Shown piece after piece: positions 42,881 to 49,109 of a DNA stretch of 49,109 nucleotides. The stretch is from the NCBI RefSeq assembly GCF_902374955.1, contig NZ_CABKRX010000074.1, positions 1 through 49,109 of the forward strand. The letters are read 5' to 3'. Below the pieces are notes generated by a model. It was not told the DNA's origin. It ran no database searches and saw only the letters and a list, made by a program, of their open reading frames with translations. This DNA is from Bacillus massilioanorexius. Its GTDB lineage: Bacteria > Bacillota > Bacilli > Bacillales > DSM-1321. The position numbers and the translations under genes were made by a program. Numbering within the stretch: position 1 is the first letter of the stretch; every line of letters begins with the position of its first letter.

Positions 42881-45234
42881 GACGTTATTTCCTCCTTGAG
42901 TTCTTTACCATCTAAATAGCTTTGCATTTTGTCATATAATTGTTGATATGACGAGTAAAGAAGCTCATTTTCCAATTTAATTTGTTGTTGTTTCTTTATA
43001 TATGATGGAGCTTCACTCACATCTCTTTTTTGTGGTTGCTTAATGATTGAAATAAATCCATTGTCCATTGTAACAAAATTTAATTCAAAAAACACCTGAC
43101 AGATAAACCCTACAGTATCAAGTGACCAGCCTTTATGCTTAGCAATATCCTCTCTATAACGATTAACATCAAATGAGCCTTTCTTTAACAATAAGGCATA
43201 AAACCATTTAAAATCGTCTCGGGTTGGAATCGTACTAAAAAAATGCTGTTGATTTTGATAAAAATGAGTATATACACGACTTGGTTTTTTTCCACTTAGC
43301 AATTTATAAAGATACTCTTCATTAGAAGGCATGTCAACTAATAAAACATTTTGACTAGTTAAGTCTTCAGCTAATGCCTTATCTTCATTATCAATAATAA
43401 CAACTTGACGCTTTTCACCAGCTGGTAAATATTGCACGAATTGTTCATTAAAAAATATAATCTTTGTTTGTTTTTCAGGTATATGAGCTAATAGCTGTGA
43501 GAGCTTTTTGTTTCCTCTAATATCAAACAACTGCCAGTGATTCACTGAAAGATCTTGCAGAAAAATTTGCGGTTTACGGATATTATTCCATTCATTAATG
43601 GCCAATTCTCCAATGACTGAAATAACGGCATTTGGCGTTACTTCATCACTTACATCACCCATTCCAAATCCCACCGCATCCAAAGTATAATCTTGATCTT
43701 TCAAAAGTGCTTTTAAATGGTTACCCTCAGCTCCTATTCGTTTCATTGTTGCTAAATGAATATCAGACAATAACACTCGAGGCTTCGGATTAGACATACC
43801 GAACGGTGAAAGTTTACCCATTTCTTCAATTGTTTCCAAATTCACATCTTCTAATCGAATAGAAGCGTCAATATTTGTAATAGGAATGAAATCTTCCTCC
43901 GATAATACTTCAGTTGCTAATTTATTTAGACGATTTCTTAAATCACTAACGTCCTCAATTTTTAATGTCATTCCTGCAGCCATTGGATGTCCACCGAAAT
44001 GAGGTAAAATATCACGACATTTTGACAAATTATGATAAAGATCAAAGCCAGCAATACTTCTAGCAGAGCCTTTTGCCAAACCTTTCTCATTGTCATAGCT
44101 TAAGACAATTGTTGGACGATAGTATTTTTCTACTAGCTTAGAAGCCACAATCCCAATAACTCCAGCATTCCAGCCTTCAGCCCCTACAATTAGTACATTG
44201 TTTTCATCGATAGGAAATTCTTCCTCAACTTGCTTTATTGCTTCTTTTGTAATTTCAGCCACAATCGTTTGTCGCTCTTTATTCATTGAATCAATTTCTT
44301 CAGCAATACTTTGTGCATATACCGAATCATTCGTAAGAAGTAAATCAACTGCAGGATCAGCATCTGCCAATCTCCCGGCTGCATTAATACGAGGTGCTAT
44401 GCCAAAACCAATACTATCTTCGTTTAAGCTTTCAAGTTCAATTCCTGCTTTATTAAAAAGTGCCAGTAATCCTGGGCGACTTGTTTGCTTCATTTTTTGG
44501 ATGCCCTTTGCGGCAATTAAACGATTTTCATCTTTAAGAGGTACTAAATCTGCAATTGTTCCTATCGCAACGATTTCTAACAAATTTTCAGGAATTTCTC
44601 CAAGCAATGCATGAGCTAACTTAAATGCTACCCCAACACCTGCTAAATCTTTACACGGATACGTACTATCCTTTAATTTCGGATGAATAATGGCAAATGC
44701 TTCTGGAAGCTCTGGACCTGGTTCGTGATGATCTGTAATAATGTAGTCCATCCCTAGTTCTTTGGCAACATTCGCTTCATGTAATGCAGAAATTCCTGTA
44801 TCAACCGTAATAATTAAATCGGTACCATGGTCTTTCGCTAATTGAAAAGCTCCTTCATTTGGACCATATCCTTCAGTAAAACGATTAGGAATATAAAAAT
44901 CCACATTAGCTCCTAATGAAGATAATGTTTCCATCAAAACAGTTGTACTACTTACTCCATCAGCATCATAATCACCGAAAATAAGAATGTTCTCACGATT
45001 GTCTATTGCTTCATGAATCCGTTTTACCGCCTTATCCATGTCTTTTAATAGATAAGGATCGTGAAATTCTAGTTGTTCTATAAATAAAAATGACCGGGCA
45101 GAGTCCACTGTCTCCATTCCACGGTTTACTAGTAGTTGTGCAACTAACGGTGTTATATGTAATTCATTTGTCAACATTTCCACAGCTTGCTGATTTGACT
45201 TTTCTACGTTCCAGCGTGATTTTGACTGTAACAT
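42871..45234 (-). CDS. recJ: Single-stranded-DNA-specific exonuclease RecJ
   Basis: From the ATG at 45234 this is 787 residues, close to the 786 of B. subtilis RecJ (YrvE). A TTG at 45249 lies in the ribosome binding region (GAGGGGTGAAG) and was not used. The catalytic DHH core has NILIFGDYDADGVSS, LIITVDTGISAL and YIITDHHEP. The DHHA1 domain (GWNAGVIGIVASKLV; GLAKGSARSIAGFDL; FGGHPMAAGMTL) follows. An OB-fold and a Bacillus-type C-terminal extension (from about 560) end the protein. It degrades ssDNA 5' to 3' in recombination and mismatch repair. Confidence 0.96.
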   Translation of the reverse strand: MLQSKSRWNVEKSNQQAVEMLTNELHITPLVAQLLVNRGMETVDSARSFLFIEQLEFHDPYLLKDMDKAVKRIHEAIDNRENILIFGDYDADGVSSTTVLMETLSSLGANVDFYIPNRFTEGYGPNEGAFQLAKDHGTDLIITVDTGISALHEANVAKELGMDYIITDHHEPGPELPEAFAIIHPKLKDSTYPCKDLAGVGVAFKLAHALLGEIPENLLEIVAIGTIADLVPLKDENRLIAAKGIQKMKQTSRPGLLALFNKAGIELESLNEDSIGFGIAPRINAAGRLADADPAVDLLLTNDSVYAQSIAEEIDSMNKERQTIVAEITKEAIKQVEEEFPIDENNVLIVGAEGWNAGVIGIVASKLVEKYYRPTIVLSYDNEKGLAKGSARSIAGFDLYHNLSKCRDILPHFGGHPMAAGMTLKIEDVSDLRNRLNKLATEVLSEEDFIPITNIDASIRLEDVNLETIEEMGKLSPFGMSNPKPRVLLSDIHLATMKRIGAEGNHLKALLKDQDYTLDAVGFGMGDVSDEVTPNAVISVIGELAINEWNNIRKPQIFLQDLSVNHWQLFDIRGNKKLSQLLAHIPEKQTKIIFFNEQFVQYLPAGEKRQVVIIDNEDKALAEDLTSQNVLLVDMPSNEEYLYKLLSGKKPSRVYTHFYQNQQHFFSTIPTRDDFKWFYALLLKKGSFDVNRYREDIAKHKGWSLDTVGFICQVFFELNFVTMDNGFISIIKQPQKRDVSEAPSYIKKQQQIKLENELLYSSYQQLYDKMQSYLDGKELKEEITSWI

Positions 45235-45301
45235 AACTTCACCCCTCAACCTTCCTTATTATACAGAAGTGCTGAAAGGGTTTCAATTCATTTCCACACA
45301 T

Positions 45302-46198
45302 CTATTCCTCTTCTCCTAACGGATTAATATGTACGAATACATCTTTTATATTTGATTGCTGTAATAATCGCTTTTTTACCCGTTTACCTATTGCATGCCC
45401 TTGCTCTACCGTAATATATGGTTCAACTGAGATTTTCAAATCAATAATGACATAATGCCCATGCTCTCTGGCATAAAGGGAATTAATACATTTTACTTCC
45501 TGATCCTGTAATATGATTTTCTTAAAAGGCTCTATCTCTTCCTCATGTAATACATGATCTAAGGTTGTATGAATGGCTTCTTTAGACAAATTAAAAGCCA
45601 TTTTCAATACAAGGATTGACACGAACAATCCAGCTAAAGGATCACCATATGTTAACCATTCAACTCCTATTTTTCGGCTTATTACTGAGGCTCCTACCCC
45701 AATAAGAGCCGCAATTGATGAATACACATCCGAACGGTGCTCATAGGCATTAATAATCAAGGCTTGTGAATTTAATTTTTTTCCTAAATTGTATTTATAA
45801 CGAAACATCGATTCTTTAACAATAATCGAAAAAATAATGACATAAAGTGCTATTGTTTTCGGAGGTTCGACAATTGAAAAAAAGGCTTTAAACGAAGATA
45901 TACCTATTTCAATTCCAACTAGAAATAACAATACTCCTACAATAATGGCTGCAATTGATTCAGCCTTACCATGTCCATACGGATGATCTTTATCCGGGGG
46001 ACGTTTCGAAGCTTTTAATCCAATATAAACGGCAAGAGACCCAATTACATCAGAAGCTGAATGCACAGCATCTGCAATTAATGCTTTACTATTAGCTATT
46101 ACTCCAAAAATCCCCTTTATTATAGCTAATACGATATTTCCGACAATACCAACCATTGCAGCAAACTCTGCTTGTTTAAATCGATCTTTTCCAGTCAT
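45302..46198 (-). CDS. Cation diffusion facilitator family transporter
   Basis: The 298-residue protein has six membrane helices. The metal site residues are in helix II (ADAVHSASDVIGS, HxxxD) and helix V (HRSDVYSS). A His-containing stretch KDHPYGHGKAE precedes helix III. The cytoplasmic ACT-like dimerisation domain covers about 210-298 (AREHGHYVIIDLKISVEP, KDVFVHINP). Family members export Zn, Mn or Fe against protons. The length and the D/H pattern are close to the Bacillus Mn exporters MneS/MneP, but the metal cannot be told by eye. It sits 67 bases upstream of recJ, in the same direction. Confidence 0.92.
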   Translation of the reverse strand: MTGKDRFKQAEFAAMVGIVGNIVLAIIKGIFGVIANSKALIADAVHSASDVIGSLAVYIGLKASKRPPDKDHPYGHGKAESIAAIIVGVLLFLVGIEIGISSFKAFFSIVEPPKTIALYVIIFSIIVKESMFRYKYNLGKKLNSQALIINAYEHRSDVYSSIAALIGVGASVISRKIGVEWLTYGDPLAGLFVSILVLKMAFNLSKEAIHTTLDHVLHEEEIEPFKKIILQDQEVKCINSLYAREHGHYVIIDLKISVEPYITVEQGHAIGKRVKKRLLQQSNIKDVFVHINPLGEEE

Positions 46199-46473
46199 TT
46201 ATTTATCCTCCAGATTTTATTACATTGCCGATTCATATAGTTCTACAACATATGTCATCTTGAATCAAAAACATATAAGTTTCATCTTATTATTTCCTAA
46301 AAAAGAGGAATTAAGAGTATTTTAAGTAGTTATTATCCCATTAACACATAAAGAAAAATGTCATAACAAATCGAAAAATTTACCTTATTTTTACAAATTA
46401 CTACAAAATATGAGATATAAACATGTTACGATACTGTTGAATATAGTCTCATTAATAAATAGGAGGAATGATC

Positions 46474-49038
46474 TTGTTAAATAGTAAGCAAAAATCGAAA
46501 AAGATTCTCGGTATGACGTTATCTCTAGGTCTAATGGTACCATTAATGATTCCAGTTCTACCTGTGAATGCTGCCGACCAAGATGTCATTAAACTACGAA
46601 TTATGGAAACGACAGATACTCATACGAACTTACTTAGTTACGACTATTACAAAGGTGTTACATCTGACAAGGTTGGATTAATCAAGACAGCAGAATTAGT
46701 TAAACAGGCTAGAAAAGAAAGTCAAAATACTGTATTGGTTGACAACGGGGACACTATACAAGGAACTCCTCTTGGTACATATACGGCTAAAGTGAACCCT
46801 TTAAAGAAAGGACAAGTACATCCTGTCATTAAAATTATGAACGAAATGGGTTATGATATGGCAACTCTAGGTAATCATGAATTCAACTATGGCTTAGATT
46901 ATTTAGATGAACTATATAATGATGCTAACTTTAGCTATGTCAGTGCCAACGTCTATATTGATGACAAGGATCAAAATCCTAATAACGACAAAAATAAGTT
47001 CACTCCATATAAAATATTAGAAAAGAAAGTTAGAGATGAAAGTGGAAAAGAACAAACTATAAAAATTGGATACCTTGGTCTCGTTACTCCTCAAATTATG
47101 GATTGGGACAAAGCCAATCTAGAAGGAGAAGTAATTACAAAGGATATCGTGGCAACAGCAGAAAAATTCGTACCAGAAATGAGAGAAAAAGGAGCAGATT
47201 TAGTTATTGTTATGGCTCATTCTGGATTTAATAGTTCTGCTGAAGCGAATAAAGGTGCAGAGGATGCCATTTATCCTTTAACAAAAGTAAAAGGTATTGA
47301 CGCTCTTACATTCTCACATACTCATAAAGTATTTCCTGCTGCGGATATCAAATCATTGGACGCGTTATTCAAAGATAAAGACGGCAAACTTTTATCAGGA
47401 GTGGATAATGAAAAAGGAACGATAAACGGGGTTCCTGCAGTCCAAGCAGGATATGGAGGTGAAAAACTAGGATTAATTGATTTAGACATTCAGAAGGTCG
47501 ACGGGAAATGGAAGGTAGTGCAATCTCAATCATCCACCAAACAAATTTATGATGCTACAACGCAAAAACCAACAGTTGAAGCTGATTCTAAATTAGTCAA
47601 TCTAATTAAACAAGATCATGAAGCAACTATTAACTACACTATGGGGAAACTAGGCACAACAACTGCCCCAATTCATAGCTATTTCGCCCTTGTTCAAGAC
47701 GATCCATCAGTTCAAGTAGTAACGGCCGCACAAAAATGGTATGCCGAGAAATACATTAAATTAAATGCTCCACAATATAAAAATGTTCCTATATTATCAG
47801 TAGGAGCACCATTCAAAGCTGGTCGAAATGGAGTCGATGAATTTACAGAAATAAAAAAAGGTGATTTAACCATTCGCAGTGCCGGAGACTTATATTTATA
47901 TGATAATACATTGAAAGCCATTTTAGCAAAAGGCTCCGTAGTTAAAGAATGGCTAGAAATGTCTGCAGGTAAATTCAATAAAATTGATCCGAACAAAACA
48001 GAAGCACAAGCACTTCTAGACCCTAGTTTTCAAGTATTTAACTTTGACGTCATTGACGGGGTAACGTATCAGGTTGATGTAACAAAAACGGCAAAATATA
48101 AAGCAGATGGCACCGTTAACGATGCTAACTCGAGTCGAATTTTCAATCTGAAGTATAACGGTAAAGCTCTAGATTTAAAACAAGATTTTATCGTTGTAAC
48201 AAACAATTATCGAGCTGGTGGCGGAGGAAACTTCCCAGGAATTAAGGGCAGTAAATATATCATTGATTCTGCTGATGAAAACAGACAAATACTAATGGAT
48301 TACATCTCAGAAGTCGAGGAAATAAATCCGTCAATTGATAACAATTGGTCCATATCACCTATTAACGATAAAGTAAAAGTAACCTTTACTTCTAATCCTA
48401 AAGCTGAAGAATATGCGAAAGACACCAAAAATATCACATATACAGGGAAAAAAGATGATAAAGGTTTCGGAATTTTCACTATTGATTTGAGTGCTAATCA
48501 AGGAGAAAATCCAGAACCACCTGAAGAAACCATTCACTTTACAGATGTACCGACAAATCATTGGGCTAAAGCTTATATCGATTACTTAGTTAACAAAAAA
48601 ATAATAAGTGGTAAAAGTAATACTATATTCGCACCGGAAGAACAAATTACACGAGGACAATTTGTCGCCATGCTGGTTCGTTCACTAGGACTTAGCACAG
48701 AAAATGCAACTGTTAGAAAAGATATCGAAACTGCTTATAAAAATGGGCTAACAACGATGCCTCCAGCAAAATTTGGAGCCAATAAAGTAATAACCCGAGA
48801 GCAAATGGCCTATATGATTGTTCGCGCCTATGAAAAGAAAATAGGTGAGCCATATAAAGCGAAAAAAGACGCAGCATTTAATGACCGGAATAAAATTTCC
48901 AAAAATTTCATTCCTTCAATAAATGCTGCAAATGAATTAGGATTTATTAGGGGCTATAAAAACGGTACTTTCGATCCTAAAGGAGCAACAACTCGTGCTC
49001 AGGCCGCTAAAGTCGTTTCTGAATTTGTAAAGAAATAA
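46474..49038 (+). CDS. 2',3'-cyclic-nucleotide 2'-phosphodiesterase/3'-nucleotidase with SLH anchor
   Basis: About 854 residues with a signal peptide (LSLGLMVPLMIPVLPVNAA). The calcineurin-like metallophosphatase domain (about 40-330) carries the metal ligands in METTDTHTNL, LVDNGDTIQG, LGNHEFNYG and SHTHKVFPA. The 5'-nucleotidase C domain follows (about 380-620; RSAGDLYLYDN, NNYRAGGGGNFPG). Three C-terminal SLH repeats (FTDVPTNHWAKAYIDYL, ITREQMAYMIVRAY, TTRAQAAKVVSEF) should hold it to the cell wall. It frees phosphate or nucleosides from extracellular nucleotides. I prefer TTG at 46474, seven bases after AGGAGG; the ATG at 46468 is too close to it. Confidence 0.93.
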   Translation: MLNSKQKSKKILGMTLSLGLMVPLMIPVLPVNAADQDVIKLRIMETTDTHTNLLSYDYYKGVTSDKVGLIKTAELVKQARKESQNTVLVDNGDTIQGTPLGTYTAKVNPLKKGQVHPVIKIMNEMGYDMATLGNHEFNYGLDYLDELYNDANFSYVSANVYIDDKDQNPNNDKNKFTPYKILEKKVRDESGKEQTIKIGYLGLVTPQIMDWDKANLEGEVITKDIVATAEKFVPEMREKGADLVIVMAHSGFNSSAEANKGAEDAIYPLTKVKGIDALTFSHTHKVFPAADIKSLDALFKDKDGKLLSGVDNEKGTINGVPAVQAGYGGEKLGLIDLDIQKVDGKWKVVQSQSSTKQIYDATTQKPTVEADSKLVNLIKQDHEATINYTMGKLGTTTAPIHSYFALVQDDPSVQVVTAAQKWYAEKYIKLNAPQYKNVPILSVGAPFKAGRNGVDEFTEIKKGDLTIRSAGDLYLYDNTLKAILAKGSVVKEWLEMSAGKFNKIDPNKTEAQALLDPSFQVFNFDVIDGVTYQVDVTKTAKYKADGTVNDANSSRIFNLKYNGKALDLKQDFIVVTNNYRAGGGGNFPGIKGSKYIIDSADENRQILMDYISEVEEINPSIDNNWSISPINDKVKVTFTSNPKAEEYAKDTKNITYTGKKDDKGFGIFTIDLSANQGENPEPPEETIHFTDVPTNHWAKAYIDYLVNKKIISGKSNTIFAPEEQITRGQFVAMLVRSLGLSTENATVRKDIETAYKNGLTTMPPAKFGANKVITREQMAYMIVRAYEKKIGEPYKAKKDAAFNDRNKISKNFIPSINAANELGFIRGYKNGTFDPKGATTRAQAAKVVSEFVKK

Positions 49039-49109
49039 AAAGACTGTAACTCAGTGACAAAATTAAATGGCAGCATGACGTATCATCTTGTGCTCAACTA
49101 ATATAAAAA

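Noticed and set aside
1..49109. Search for tRNA, rRNA, CRISPR arrays, prophage or transposase genes
   Set aside because: None could be seen on either strand; apparent repeats are short dispersed intergenic elements and terminators.

Overview
The window is a stretch of a low-GC Firmicutes chromosome. Nearly every core gene matches a Bacillus subtilis gene in the same order (yrrS-pbpI-greA-udk-trhP2-trhP1-trmR-mltG-yrzB-ruvX-ireB-alaS-yrrI ... recD2-yrrB ... mnmA-iscS-cymR ... rarA-tcdA-6S RNA-aspS-hisS-yrzK-yrvJ ... dtd-relA-apt-recJ). This points to a spore-forming Bacillaceae species, but not B. subtilis itself. Most genes lie on the minus strand. The plus-strand genes are mainly lineage-specific insertions between conserved blocks. 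I see no prophage, insertion sequence, CRISPR array, tRNA or rRNA gene.

Layout. (1) 1-8.4 kb: the sporulation pair yrrS/pbpI (pbpI is frameshifted), greA, udk, the complete tRNA 5-methoxyuridine set trmR-trhP1-trhP2, a dispersed repeat, and mltG. (2) 8.9-13.0 kb: alaS-ireB-ruvX-yrzB, with a T-box leader, a consensus sigma-A promoter and a strong terminator. (3) 13.1-17.9 kb: an AI-2E family permease, a glutaminase with no ordinary start codon, two very small genes (a YrzQ family protein and a zinc ribbon), about 650 bases without a gene, and an isolated Cj0069-type ATP-grasp gene. (4) 17.9-25.1 kb: recD2, a TPR protein, a DUF4825 lipoprotein, mnmA-iscS (tRNA 2-thiolation) and cymR. (5) 25.4-27.2 kb: an S-layer-anchored SGNH esterase and a histidine-rich YmaF protein. 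(6) 27.3-34.0 kb: rarA, tcdA, 6S RNA, the hisS-aspS T-box operon and a small HTH protein. (7) 34.4-39.1 kb: an SH3/amidase cell-wall hydrolase, then a two-component system divergent from a lipoprotein/PepSY pair. (8) 39.4-49.0 kb: dtd-relA, apt-recJ, a cation diffusion facilitator and an S-layer-anchored nucleotidase.

How it works together. Translation fidelity dominates: three aminoacyl-tRNA synthetases, two under T-box control, D-aminoacyl-tRNA deacylase, and four tRNA wobble or anticodon-loop modification routes (mo5U34, s2U34, and the ct6A37 step by TcdA). Stress and stringent control (relA, 6S RNA, greA), DNA repair (recD2, rarA, recJ, ruvX) and cell-wall turnover (mltG, amidase, pbpI, SLH proteins) make up the rest. 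The most unusual points are the pbpI frameshift, a hairpin that both terminates and carries the pbpI ribosome binding site, the ATT/ATA-type start of the glutaminase, the solitary ATP-grasp gene, and the sensor kinase/lipoprotein/PepSY module. I found no clear wholly new system; most of the window is ordinary core genome.
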